This document shows positions 1 to 12,883 of a stretch of DNA of 64,000 nt, in pieces. Source of the DNA: Klebsormidium nitens. Lineage: Eukaryota > Streptophyta > Klebsormidiophyceae > Klebsormidiales > Klebsormidiaceae. A program made the position numbers and the translations under genes. The stretch spans positions 37,019-101,018 of the forward strand of contig DF237282.1 in NCBI GenBank assembly GCA_000708835.1, written 5' to 3'. The notes under the pieces were generated by a model. The model ran no database searches. It worked only from the letters and a program-made list of their open reading frames with translations, and was not told the origin of the DNA. The number at the start of each line of letters is the position of its first letter. Position 1 is the stretch's first letter.

Positions 1-60
1 TTCTGCAGAGCGCCTAACCCAGCTTGCCTGCCCGCACGACAACCTCCGCTCCACGGGACG
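1..60 (+). repeat. Decayed partial copy of the first LRR exon
   Basis: Bases 11-56 align with 189-233 inside the first LRR exon. Shared blocks are CTAACCC, GCCTGCCCGC and ACCTCCG, at an offset of about 178 bp. A CTGCAG acceptor-like site lies just before the copy. It looks like a short tandem duplication that has lost coding function, although it could belong to an upstream exon cut by the window edge. Confidence 0.5.
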
Positions 61-124
61 GTGTTCCTCACCTTGAAAAGCGGAAGGTCGTCATGCTCAG
101 CGTGTTTCTTTTCTCCCTTGGCAG

Positions 125-3100
125 GACTCATTAGCAGACCTCCTAGCAGAGCGCGGTGCGCCCCTAATCCTCCAAACCCCGTGGTCCCGGCTAACCCGGC
201 TAGCCTGCCCGCGTAACCACCTCCGGTTAATGGACCCCAGCCTGTGCTCGCTGCCAGTAGCGGACGAAATCGACCTCAGCCGGAACAACCTAACCACAGT
301 GGCTAACCTCCATATTTGCGTGCGGTTAACCAAGCTGGACCTGGGGTTCAACTCGATCACGTCGCTAGTGGGGCTGAACAGGGTAAGCCACGTTTTTGCC
401 TACCTGTGTACCTCTCAATCAAGGGAAACCGGCGCCGAGGAGTCACTCCGAATGGATGCGGAAAACAAATATTTAGAGCTTGGTTATGAGGGGATTCGTT
501 GCACGCTTCTGTTCCTAGATCCAGGCGCACTTTGTCTGGAGCATACGGTGTCAAGTTAATAAACGGCACACCATAACGACGATTCAGATGCTTCCGGGAG
601 TCCTTCGACGTGCTCGAAAGTTGATTGATGGCAGAGAAAGTCGAAGTACTGCTGTTTCCGGCGGTTGAGCCTCGTCTTTCGATGCGGCTTTCTTACGATT
701 CAATTCTGAAGTCGCCCGCTTCCCGTCCCTTAAGAGTAGGTGCACGTGTTCAGCTCAGTCTGTGAGCCAACATCCCCTTCGTATTCGTCTGAGAAAGCTG
801 TAGGCCCTCAGATCTTTCGGAAATCGACTTTCTGTCGTCTTCACCTTTCAAGCTCTCTCTTTGACATACAAGCTGAGAGCAATTCCTCGCGGATGTCTAT
901 CTGCTCCCTCGCCAGTAGCTGTGCCCCACAGAGTCACGTTGCGACCCCCGTCGCATTGTCCACAGGTGGTAGGGGCGATTACGCAGCTCATCCTCCGGGG
1001 CAACGGCATCCACTCACTCGCCGGTCTCGAGAAGCTGTACGCTATCGAAGCCCTCGACTTGGCGCACAATGTCATCGGGTCGCTCTCCGAAGTCGCTCGG
1101 CTGGGGCAGTTACCGTCGTTGACCCGGCTGTGGTTAGAGGGGAACCCGATCGAGCTGCGACGGAACTACCGAGCGGAGGTTCTGGGCCTGCTGCAAGACG
1201 GAGAGAAGGTGAAGCCCTGCTGTTGTATCTCCGTCTTCTGCTGGTTCTGGTGGTTTCTACTCGAATTGGGTCATTAGCGAAAACACTGGTGCTTATGACT
1301 TTGGAGACTTCCCCAAAACCCACAGATGGTGTGAGTTCTATTGTTTCCGTTCCGCTTTGTATCTTCTGTCATTTTCTGCTCGTTACTTCTCGGAGTGCTT
1401 CTCCTTCGTGACCCGATAGAGTACCCGACTAGCACCTATCCCGTATTTTGCCGGATGCAGACCCAGTTCTCTTTCGCTTCTCCAAAACATCCAGTGCTCG
1501 GGGCTTTGGCCCACCCGTTTTGAGTCACTGCTCAAGCAGCATCCACAAGCCCGAAGGAAAACTTCTGCTCAAGGACGCTTAGGGGCATACAAAACCACGT
1601 GAATTCGTCGAAGACCTTGTTCGGGGAGACCTTGTTCGCGGGAACCGTTTAAAAGTGTTAGAAGTTTTGGAAAAAGACACACTCGTGATCAGGATATGGC
1701 AATGAAGACACCGTCTTGACCCGTCGGTCACGAGGTTTTCAACTCCTTGGATGCCATCTACAACACAAAAGAAGGCGGCTAGCACCGCACGAAGCTTTTG
1801 TGAAGGTCCCCCGTGTTTTGAAGCTTCGGTCCACTATAATTAAGGTTGGTACAGCAGCAGCAGCGGAGCTCAGATTGAGTATTGCGGCAACCTGCGAACC
1901 AAGCCGGCCTTCCAGACTGCACTGAACACACTTTGGTAGGTCTCCAATGCGAGACGTCGACGACTTCTGGACTTCTGCGGACGAGACCTACGCATTGCGT
2001 GTGCACGTTGGATCGTCTTTCATTGCGAAGTACCTTTCTGTAATGTTTGGAGCCCCATCTTTGTCTTTTCCTCTTTGCTTTCCTTTCCTTTCCGGAAAGT
2101 TGTGCCAGATTCTCGACGTGGCCGTGTGTTTTAGTCCGATCGGTCGTCGTCTTGCTCATAATATTTATCTCATGGTCCGTTGGCAGCTATCAGTGTTTGC
2201 AGTTAGCTGACGTAGCATTGCTAGAATTTCGGAGCGTCAGTACTAAACCTCTTGCCCTCGGCCGGTCAACGGCGACCGGGCTGCGCACCATGTTCAGAAC
2301 GCCTTTGCTTGAACGCCCACCTTGAGTCTACGACGGGACACCACGCTTATTGCGAGGACTTGTCCTTTGTGTAATGAGCAGATCACAAACGCCAAACCTC
2401 GTTTGAGGGATGCTGTCTAATTGCATTTATAAATTTGTCTCTGCTGCACCGAACTGAAAGGGTGAGCAACATTTTCCGAACCTTTCTGACCTTGGTTGCT
2501 CCGTATTTACCGCCGATGCCTTTGTCATAGGGATCTCAAGGGCCACGTTGCCTCCGGTCCGAAACTCAAACACTGCCTTGAAGACGACACTAAAACTTGG
2601 CCGCAGAGTATGGCAGGTTGTACGCATGTGCAGTTGTCGGAGACGCCAGCCTTCAGAGATGTTATCGGGTTCTCGATGACGAACGACGGTAGTGACGAGG
2701 CAAATTTGGCCTCTGATCACAGTGAGCGTCTCAATTGGCTGAAGTTGGCGCCGTTCTGCGGTAACTTGTTCTAGGTTCCAGCACGGTCTGCTTCCTGACG
2801 AGTCCCGTTGCTGTGTCAGTAGTCGGTATCATTGGAAAAAATGGTGAAGAGATTGCAACCACCTTAGTGATAATCAAAGACGTGTGCAACAGTAAGGCGG
2901 GTGGCCATGCAGATTGACGCCAAGTTGGATTTGCCCGTTACGCGGCTGAAACAAGTGATCGTGCTCAAAACCAGGAGCGGACATTGCCATCGTGCTCCCT
3001 ATATCCACATGGGAAGCTCCAGAAACCACTGAAAGGTGACAAGTTTGACTTGAGGGCTGGTTCACGGTGCCTTGAGAAAGGGATTCCTCGTTGCCCTAGT

Positions 3101-6100
3101 ATCAAGCCATTTTTTATGACATACCCGTAGCCGTTCCTTCTTTTTCCATTCTTGAGTGTGTCCTTCGTCTTGGAGTCACCCAAGAATCTTGACAAGGGCA
3201 ATGAAGTGCGACCTTCTGACTGTCTGGGCAGAAAGGAGGAACACGCACGTTCTGACGCCTTTCCGTGGGGCTCAAACGGTATATGCGCTGATCAGTTGGG
3301 AGGCTGCTCTGATCTGGACAGCGCGTCGCTTCGGCCTGACGAAAAGTATGAATGGACTTTCTTGGCCACACCCTCAAAATTTGAGAGCTTCAGCAATTGA
3401 TCCGCGGCCATGATAGAAGAACGCTTCCGACGTTGGTGGGCTCTTTGGTAAAGGAAGCCCAATGTCTCTCGGTTGAGGCCAAGTGAGGAGCAGGTCTGTG
3501 TTGGACTGGGGCAGCTCCGATGCGTCACAAAGGAAAAGACAACCGGTTTCGACAGATTTCTAAATGCCTCATCTTTCATAGTGGAAATCCAGCGAGCCTC
3601 CACACGGTGTGCGGTAACTTTGAAGTGGTATTTGTTAGCAGCGATGTCATTCGGTGACACATGCTTTTTCGGCGAGGGGATGTTGCATACTCACCGCCAT
3701 TTCCTTCCAGGGCGCCGATTTGCCTATGGACGGGAAAGATCGCCCGGTTAAGTTGGTCCGCTTTCGATGCCAGCCTGTTCTACTCCGTTCCCAGCTTTTG
3801 ATTGAGCTCATGATGTTGATTGAAGATCTTGACCCGGGATCATCCTACTGTTGATGCGACCACGATATCCAATGGCTGTAATGATTGTCTGCAAACTATC
3901 GGGGCAATGAAAGGGAGACGTTGACAAAATTGTCACCGATACAGGACGAACGGATGCCCGTCGAAATCTGACTGGCCGCTTTGGAATACTCAAACAAGCT
4001 TCATTCTTGTTGCGAAAGCACCGGTACGTGCTGCTGAGACAGTTCGGTGTGCGATTTGACTTTGCAACAGCTCTCCGTACATCGTCATGGGTATGTCGGA
4101 AGTAACGCACGTCCATCATTGTTAAGCCCCTTGATTGCAATCGTTTCAGACTTCGCGAGCCACCCCCTATCAGGTAGCCCTGCCGACATGTCACATAACG
4201 CGTCGAGGGGGCTTTGCTGCTGGAACTCTATTTCCTTATTTCCGTGTGGCCATTGTCACCAGCCCTCTTGTAGCCCTGCGTGTCTGGACAGTCTGCACTT
4301 TGGGCTCATTCTTGTACAGCCCGTCGGTTTTCGTATGTTGGCAAAAGTTTACTCCATGTTGACCTGACACCGTCTCACTTCCTTACGACAGGACAACGCC
4401 CCCTTAATTTCTTTGGTAGAGGCATCTAGACATGGTGTCGTTTTCCTTGCGCGTCTAGTGATATCCTTATATTTTGGCCTTCTCCCGATTGCTTACGTAT
4501 CAGCTGAGGTCGAAATTTTGCTCACGCAATCATGGTTTGCCTTTTGTGCGAGCAGACAATCTACACGAGCACAATAAAACGACGGCAAAAGAAATGAGCT
4601 TTTTCATTTGTCAGGCGTGGACTCGGGCACCCTTAGTCGTGGGAAATTCAAAGCATTTGCTAGCTTACTCGGCCGCTTGCTAATTGTTCCAGGCTTGTGG
4701 CTTGTTTTTCCAAGCCATGAGGAGTGATTCTCTGTGTTGCCGGACCAAGTACCGCAATATAAGAGCCACGAGATGCGACGCTGTGTAAATTCAGTTTCGA
4801 GGACATGACGTCAGTCTGACGTGAAGTCTGTTATGTGTATAGAAACGTAATGTATGGACACGTTGAGCCCGCGTCATGTTTTTGATATGGCCGAACAAGC
4901 GTCCTCTGTCTAATTTCGAAGGAGACGACGACAATCAGAAGAAAGACTCGCAAGCTAGCCAAGCCAGTCTCTCTAGGGGGGCCGTTTGTTGATGTTGGTT
5001 GTGAATCTGTTACCTGTGTTTTGCCAAAGTGGTCGATTTGGTACCCAACCTACGACTTGAATTCATTTTCTCACTGGATTTGAGGCAAATTGCTATCTTA
5101 AGCAGCTAATTAGAAGCTTTCCTTCTCAGCATTGGGTTTGCTTTCGGCGGCAAATCGTAAGCTGTGGTCGCATTGAGCGGAGTCAGCATAAGAAACGGGC
5201 TTTTTGCTGCAAAACTTTTCACCGAATAGATTTGACGCTCTAGCGTACAGAATCCTTTCCAAAATGGCAGTGTGTCACGCTTCTGTTGCTTGGATTGTTG
5301 TTCTGACTCCAGAAAACGTATCCGCTTTTGTGGTCTATATCAGCGCTCTTCAGATCTGACTTGTCGTGCCTCGCAAGCCTCCTGTCGTGCAGACTTTCAT
5401 GGAGGCTTCAAGCCCAGCCACACTTTCAGTGCCCTCCTGTCCTTTCTCACCAAGAGCCACGCTGTTATCCAATACGCGTGTGCTTGCTTTATCGCCGCAT
5501 ACGTGGCGTATAGATCCTCACAAAGCTTTCGCTCATGCCTGACTCTGATGCATCGTCAGGAAACCGCTTGCTGATGTCTCTTTCCTGTTTTCTAAGTGAG
5601 GACGGCGGCAATGAAGAATGCTGATGACCATAAGGTCAGTCTGCTGCAGTCGATTGTCGGATGCCGTCTGATCGGTGTTCCCCGTCCTCTTGGGGGCCCA
5701 TCTGATTCAAGGACCTGCGGAGCAGAAAAGTTCCGAATCGTCGAAAGGCCGAACGAAGTAGTGGCCTTTTATGGTGCGTCGAGAAAATTGCGTCTTTCTT
5801 GACCCCGGTGCTACGTGACGACTAGTTGAGCTTTCTAAGAGTCACACTTGCCACTCGTTCACAGAGGTTTCTTTGATGGTCCTTTTGAAACGACCGCCCT
5901 TGATGGACATCTGCAAGGCGATGCAAGCTGCCATTAGAGTTGGCGCACATACTCCATGCTTCTGCGTTGTGTTGCACGGAATTCCATATCTCTGCCCTGG
6001 GCTATTTTGATGAAAACCGCGCACCTAAAATGGTCCGCAGAATACGAGTGCTGGGCTCAGCGCGGCGTTTCTGCTGGCGCGCCAAACTCTCAATAGGGGG

Positions 6101-9100
6101 AAGAATTCCTGATTCTTTTGCTGGATTGGCGGTCAAGCGTGCCTGCGAGTTGTGAAGCGACGGCCGTGATTCCATCTCTGACTGGTTCAGGCTCTGATTC
6201 GAATTTGAGGCCGTCTTATGATCGTCCTTTTTCGATTCGAGGGCATCTCCTTTGAAAAGTACCACGGGTCGTCTAAGAGTGTGCAGATAACGAGTGGTAG
6301 GTGTTTGTCTGGCGCTGCTCTCTTCTCACCTAAAGGTGGAGGGAAGGGGACTTTAACACCCCCGTCTTTTGACGCAATCGCAATCAAGCTGAAAGATGGA
6401 CGCAAGCCAACACGTATCTGCTGTTTTATTGCAAACGAGAAGCTTCCCCTATACTGCCTTCAAAGTCTCCTGTTAGCCAGAATAGCGCAGGATACCGCAC
6501 AACCTCTTGACTGCTTTCTGTCAGGGCCTTACTCCTTTAACCAGCATCTCAACGAAGGTTTTGCTATTGGGCCGTTCAAGCGTGGTCCGACGTTACTCAG
6601 ACGCTGCACGAGATACGAATCCGCATCGTTCCGCCAGCGTGACGACTTGATGTCTAGCCTAAAAAATCAGCGCGCCAGGCCGATCACAGCACTTTTGGCA
6701 TACGCCACTGTTTGCTCCTGTTTCAACCTGACTTGCGTCCCAAAGTTTCGATTCGAAGCGAAGGCTGGATGGAATGATGCAGTGAACAAATGTAGGACAT
6801 CCGAGGGAACGGTCTGAATCGTTCTGATAAGTTGAGACCGAGGGCAAGGATGAGCCTTTCTGAGTTCCGCTCAGTGGTCGGTGCGACTTCTCTGATGCCA
6901 ATTGTTCTTCAGAGTTTGTCTAATCTTAATTTAGTCGCGAGCCGAGTCGGCTGGGAAAAAGCGGGAACAATGCCGAGGATGAGATCTGCACGTCTTTCTC
7001 CTGAACGTCTTTCATATCTCACTTTTTCCAGCACGGTATTCTCCATGTCGCTTGCATTTACTGCCAAGTAGTCAAAGCGGACACCTTCTGAACTCGATTT
7101 CAACGCCTTGCGTGCGCCTTGTGAACACGTCACTCGTTTCTTAAACCAACAGATCCGTAATTACGCTCGCCCTTTTTCAAGTGCTTGCTGTCCGAGGCTT
7201 GCATCAATGGAAAGCTTTCTGGCATTGAAGAACCAACTCTGACCTGCGGGTCAATGGACTGGAAGTTTGGGCTGACGCCATATAAAAGCCATCCTGATAT
7301 CAATTATCTTTCTTGAACGAGATTGTTCGCTAGCATAGGGACGACAGTTCTGCGAGCTGGTCAAACGCAGTGCGTCCGGCAGACGTCACCACTGCTATTC
7401 TGATCGCATCATAGCGCAAGGTTTGAAGCGTCTTGTGCGTTATCATCAACCGACGCAGTAATGATGTATTTGAAGTCCAAGAGGATTCTCTTGCCAGTCG
7501 GCCTGTATGGCCTGTATGCTGGAAATTGTCCACAAGCGATGGCAACGACGAACTTTTCTGAGCTGATGTTCATTGTTCCAATAATTCTGACGCCGCCATG
7601 TCAACCTTAGCTTGTTGGTTTTAAGTTCGTAGAAAGTGGATTCGGCCGAGTTAATCGTGAGGAACGCCGCTCCGCAAGAGTTTGGCTGCTTGCGAGGTTT
7701 CGAAGGCTTTGTCGTGCGTAGCTCGTCGGCGGACTGGCGAGATCAGGTTTCAGCGATCAGCAAATCTGAAACTTCAAGTTTATGCTTCTCGTTACTGGCC
7801 TCTAATTGGAGCTTTTAGGATTTTTCAGTGCCCTCGCAAGTGCCCACACTTGCGGATGGTTTACTTCGAATTCCCAGACCGCATAACTTTCGCCTGCTCT
7901 TGCCTGTGGCGATCACGCTGCTTAGAGCTTGACCGAAAGCGGTCACCGTTCATTTGTGCTTGTCCCGACTGCCGTTTTGTCGAGCCCTTTCGGCCGAGTC
8001 CTTGCCGCGTTGTGCCACTATACAAAGACACCAAAGCAACAGTGCAAAAAGCAGGGCAGAATTCCTTGTCCGATCAGAGCCGAGGCTAAATCGGGCTTTG
8101 CAGTCTACCTCTTTCTAACGCTGTAAGAACACGTTTCCTCCAAAACGGCATCTTCCGCTGAACCATCTCTTTCTTTTGTACCGTGTCTGCAAAGATTTAG
8201 CTGCCCGCTATGGGGACGACGCCTTGCCTTGGCACCCAAGAGCCTTTCTTCCTTCGATTCTTCTTTTTCTCGCCGATTTGAAAAGACCCGCGCCGTAAAC
8301 TGCGAAGGTTCTCATGTCGCCGGGAGCATAAACAACCGTCCTCTGAATGACACGTTTCTCCCTTTGCAGGTGAAGCTGGACGGCCGGCACAGCTCCACCT
8401 TCGAGCGTTTCGCGATCCGCACTCAGCAGAGGCGCAACGCTCGCGCGCCCCGCTTTCCGGAGCCTGTGTACCCGTCTGGAGCTTACGTGGCGGCCGTAGA
8501 GAGCGCCACGTCAGAGGGCAAGGAAGCGCATCCACATGTACATAAGGTGAGGGCAGTAGTCACAATTGCATCTGTTCCGCTTGTTTGCCGGTCTTGGACT
8601 TGAGGAAAGCAGGGGCTTATCAATGTGTGACTGCATGGTCCTTCATAGGGGCCAGCCATTCTGGGGATCTGGAGATTTATTCGCATCGCTTCTGGGGCCA
8701 TAATATGTCACACCATAAAAAGGTTGTTTCTTTGAGGCGGCAAGATTCGATCAATGGCATAGCACGGGTGTGCTTTCGAAGAGCACCCGGAATGTGTCGA
8801 GAGCTTAGAAAGCAGATTGATTTGTTCGGTTTGAACCTGGCAAGAATGTTCAAAGGGGGCATGCCGTGTCATACCAGCTTCGCCCTCGCCGTTTATAGGC
8901 TGGTACCATCAACCAGAATTGAACGGAAGCCTTGTTTGAAGCCTTGTGGTTCTGCTCCTTCAAAGTGAGCTGTCTGCTGAAAGGTAGTCTTTGACGGTTT
9001 CCAAGAAACATTTGCCTTGACCTCTGCACTTACGTTCATGGGTCTGGTTCGAGTCCAGTAGAATTGCGGAGCCCGACACCATTAGGAACAAAGTCGTCGT

Positions 9101-11224
9101 ACTCTATAAAGATCGCACCCAAAACCATGCCTTTCACGGCACTGTTTCAGGCACCCTGACTCGACGCGATGGCGCATCACTTTTCTCGTCGATGTCTTTC
9201 GAATCACGCTGCTCTTTCGCATTATCGGAACCAAGCCCAGCCAAGTCGTAAAGCCCGACGAAGAGCCAAGAACCCCTGTCAGAACCAAAAGACCAGCAGA
9301 ACCTGAGATGGATCAAACGATTGAATCTTGGTGAAGTCTGCGCCTCCTCGTAATCCAAACCCAGTGCTCTTTCGTAGACAACCGCAGATCTGGCCTACCC
9401 GTAAAGCCAACCCAGAGAACGTTGAAGATGCTCTGGACGAAGAACCACGAACCCGTCCCATACTTCGACAAGGTTGAAGTTTTACCACCCATATGACTCG
9501 GCGCAAACCCTGTCTTTGTACTTTTCATTCGAGCGCTCGCTTGTCGATTGCCGCAGATCGTTGAACAAGCTCCCGACAAAGACCCGACGACTCCTCTCAA
9601 AATCCCGTAAGACTCAAGAAGGATGATTTGTGCCGCAAGAACTTTCTGGCGGAAGCTAGTTCTGGTGTTTTTCTGTTCTAAACTCTCGCTCGTGGCATCG
9701 CAGATCAGACCCACCCGCATCGCCGAGCCGGAGATCGTGGATGAAGCTCCTGACGAAGACTCGCGAACCCCTCCCAAGACCGCGTGTATAATGGAGCACC
9801 CGGAAGAAGACCCCGAGCGCATGTTTAGCGTCCGGGCGTTGAAGCACAGCCCTCCGACACGTGTCAGAAGCCCATTGGCCGAAGAGGCGTCCCCCCCAGA
9901 AGCGACCACTTCTTCAGCGGAAGAAGAGCTCGCAGGCGACCCGCGCTTTGTCGAGAGTGTGAATAGGCCCCCGTTGCTGTTTAAAAGCCCAGGTTCCGGA
10001 ATCGTGGAGGGTTTTCACACCCCGGTTTGGACCGCGGAAGAGGGGCCGAGCGGTGGGAGTACTCCGCGGAGTGTGAATAGGCTGCCGTCGCCTGTGGCGG
10101 ATGCGACGCCGGGCAGAGAAGGTGCGGAAGAATTTCACATCGCGATGTCAGTCTCAGAAGATGAGTCCAGCAGCAGTACTACGGTGGCGAGTGTGAATAC
10201 GCCCCCCTCGTCTGGGGCGGAGTACGAGGCCCCTAGTCCGAACGAGGGTGAGGGTATTCACACACCAAGCGTTTTAGGGGCAGAGCAGTTGAACTGGAAG
10301 ACTGCAAACGGGAACGTAAATGAGGTCCAGATCGGGGCGGCTTCCATCTCTGAGGGCACACATAAGCGGGATCCCTTCGGGTTGGGTGTAGACGGAACGG
10401 GGCCAAAGTTGGGCTCGTCAGAGAATCATGAGGAGCGCTTAACGACTGCGGCGGGAAGGGCAAAGGATTTGCACGGAGACCCGAGATCCGGTCTGATTCA
10501 GAAAGGAGGGTACGAAAGAGGGGGGCTTGACAGAACCGGTCAGAAGCGTGGTGCGGAAAGATCGGCTCTTCGGCTGGAAGAGCCTTCGCACGCCGGGACG
10601 GCAGTCATAAACGAAAAGATTCCGGTCAAGCAGGAGGAGAGGGGTCGGAAGGATTGGGTATCCGGTGGCAGGGAAAGCGAACCCCCCCTGCGAACGAAAA
10701 AGAGGCCGGGGATAGGGAACGGAAGCAGTGGAACGGAAGAGTGGTGTCGGTCGGGGTCGGAATTGCCCGGTGTTTGTCAAAGAGGAGGCCTTCGCCATCT
10801 AATCGTAAGAACCGCAGTGGAAACGGACACGGAAGAGAGTCAGAAGTGTTTGGAGACGCCTACGCCCTCAGAGGAAGAGATCGACGTCGTAGAAAGAAAC
10901 GCGCTCAAGGCAAAGAATGAAGGGGCAGCGGAAGGAGGGAGTTTAGGAAGCTTAGATTGTGCAGGTGACCGGGATCCGGCACTAGCATCAGGATTACTAC
11001 TTACAGAATCTGCGGTTAAGGAGCAGCCAAAATCGCTCGAGTCGCCCGACACGGAGAGCCTTCTATCAGCTAGTGGTTCAGGTTCGGATCTACTAATAGG
11101 AACCCGCACTCAGGAAGCTTCTGATGGCGATTTGAAGTCAATCGAAAATAGTATCATATCGTCAAAGCCCAGCAAACAGGCAAAAAGGAGGAGCAAAGCA
11201 CGCGTCGTAAATCTTGACGCCTAG
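125..11224 (+). CDS. STK11IP-like leucine-rich-repeat protein (5' partial)
   Basis: Exons 125-382, 966-1208, 8370-8546 and 9704-11224 are all in phase 0 with GT-AG borders and encode 732 residues inside the window; the N-terminus lies upstream. The first two exons hold SDS22-type leucine-rich repeats, for example IDLSRNNLTTV, LDLGFNSITSL, LILRGNGIHSL and LWLEGNPIELRRNYR. Exon 3 starts VKLDGRHSS, matching the position after the LRR block where STK11IP and its plant relatives (often labelled 'outer arm dynein light chain 1') have a short LDGK-like segment. The last exon is a 506-residue Ser/Glu/Gly-rich, probably disordered tail that ends in a basic stretch, KQAKRRSKARVVNLDA. The human relative binds LKB1/STK11; that role is not shown here. 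Intron 2 is 7.2 kb. The link of exon 4 to exon 3 rests on phase and context and is less certain than the LRR part. AIR9-like LRR proteins are an alternative family. Confidence 0.75.
1209..8369 (+). other. 7.2 kb intron of the LRR gene
   Basis: The intron starts GTGAAG after codon GAG AAG and ends in the pyrimidine-rich tract CCCTTTGCAG. No transposon ends, reverse transcriptase or recognisable protein was found on either strand. A 200-codon open frame at 6218-6817 (+) has no recognisable motif and is treated as chance. This is the longest intron in the window; the others run from about 60 bp to 3.6 kb. Confidence 0.6.
9232..9620 (+). repeat. Three degenerate tandem copies of the start of the last LRR-gene exon
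   Basis: Segments near 9232-9300, 9381-9460 and 9551-9612 resemble 9698-9790, the real acceptor plus exon start. The shared order is a pyrimidine/TCGCTCG tract, CGCAGATC, then GAAGAnnCNCGAACCCCTCCC-like sequence. Spacing is about 150-170 bp. The copies contain in-frame stops and lack a continuous reading frame, so they are intronic relics. Confidence 0.65.
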
Positions 11225-12883
11225 ATTAGAGACCGTACAGGACTGGAACGCGGCCCTAACAAGCAGATTATCATATGCATCACTGAGTCAACTTTGCGCC
11301 ACATCGAGTGGCCCGGCCCACACAAACCATGATCTAAACATTGTTCTCTTTGCTGTATTATAGTATATCACATCATGCATCGCATCTCACTTTGCAAGAT
11401 CATTATGGTGAGGTCATTTTGACCTATGTCCAGTTTGCAGAGGGTGGGGGTTGGGGGCTTGCCACGGACTGGGCAGCGGGAGGGGGGGTTCTTGGGGCTT
11501 TGGCCGGCCGTGGTCGAGCCGCAGGCTCGATCGAAATATTGTGCAATAATCAGCTAAAAAGGGGATTTTCAGGGCCCGGCAAAATTTTTGCGAAATATAA
11601 ACATTTATGTAGCCGAAGGGGGCGGGGGGCCGCTCCGCTTATCCTGAGCTTGAGGCTGGCAAGGGAGGGGGGGGGGGGCTTCAGTGGCCGTTTGGGTCCC
11701 AATGGGCTCTGGACTGAACATAGGGGGTTCACTTCAAAATGACCTTACCCTTATGTACTGGGTTCGTGTATTCCATCATGCATAGGCCCGCCGGCCGGCT
11801 AGGTTCTCGCTAGCGCGCGTGTGTTAACTGTGCATGGCAATGCACGCGCCCCGCGCAGCTCCCAGTGACATGGCGGAAGCAGCTACTACAACGCTGTCGA
11901 CCGGGGCTTCTGTATATGCACGGCATGCATCAAAACCATGTGCAGAATTGTATCGAATGCACGCGACGCTGTTCCGCGCGCGGTGCATATGGGGCCTGGA
12001 AATCGCGTACGTCATGATTGTACGTACGCGGTACTTCCACCTTTGCGCGCGGGTCTGGAACACATCTAATGTATATTAGTACGTGACTGCATGAGTGAAC
12101 TTGGAAGGACTTCATTCATCGATCGCAATTGGTAGTCAACTTATTGACAGGATATGAATCATGCGCTCCTTCTGTATAGTCGGTTGAAATTTATGTTAGG
12201 TAATGATAAAGATCTGGCTGCATGTTGAACCGTCCGTCAGTGTAGCAATTAGATTTGCATAACATGGAGACTTAGAGTGTACTGTACATGCTCAAGTCAT
12301 GGTACGTGTGACGAATAGCTAGATTACGTGAATTTTGTAGAAGAATCAAAGACGCAACCGGACCGTCAGAAAGGCCAACGGTCAAGTGTAGTAGCTGACG
12401 AGCTTTCAATGAATGATCGTCTTTAGAATCAGAAGTAAATGTGCTAAAGCGCCATCTATCTCCTTTCATGTTCTGGATACGGAGCTTAAGGGCTCATCAA
12501 CGAGTTCGGCAACCTTGCACAGCCTGAGCTCTCAAAGCGATTGTTGTCCTGAGAGTTCATGGAGGCATCAAAAGGATTTGCAAGATATATTACTGAGATG
12601 AACCGAGACGGCACTGTTTCTGACTCATCAACAATTCTCAAGCTGTCCTTGCTGTTTGTTTCGCTAGTCGAACCTTGTCGACCGACTCCTGGGACTTAGT
12701 GTAACACAAAATCGACACGTGGCTGTCTCTTAAGTGTCGGTCGACCCTTAGAAGGTCCCTCCCCAGGATCCAACTCTGCATTACCACAACCCCGCTCCTG
12801 CAGCTTCCTGGAAAAACCCTTGCCGTAACCACCTGTTGACCCTGTCAAATCCCACTCCGTAAACCCGCCGAAACCCTCGCCGT
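11225..12883. other. 3' flank and intergenic spacer
   Basis: Apart from the element at 11401-11755, no gene was recognised. Open frames here are short, and no splice-supported exon was found. The region 11820-12080 is rich in GCATGC/TGCATG-type motifs but has no clear feature. Confidence 0.5.
11401..11755. mobile_element. MITE-like element with imperfect terminal inverted repeats
   Basis: Bases 11401-11422 and the reverse complement of 11734-11755 match at 19 of 22 positions (core AGGTCATTTTGA). Just inside, CCTATGTCCAGT (11423-11434) pairs with 11713-11724 at 11 of 12 positions. The 355-bp interior is G-rich, contains a run of at least 11 G near 11668, and has no coding capacity. No convincing target-site duplication was found, so the superfamily is unknown. 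Confidence 0.6.

Noticed and set aside
740-1411. 223-codon frame overlapping the second LRR exon
   Set aside because: It reads the LRR exon out of frame; the LRR frame has conserved repeat residues and proper splice borders.
6218-6817. 200-codon open frame inside the long LRR intron
   Set aside because: It has no recognisable motif, no splice-linked partner and unremarkable composition; a frame this long can occur by chance in 7 kb searched in six frames.
9313-9909. 198-codon minus-strand frame with internal repeats
   Set aside because: Its repeats are the reverse reading of the decayed tandem copies and the start of the real plus-strand exon.
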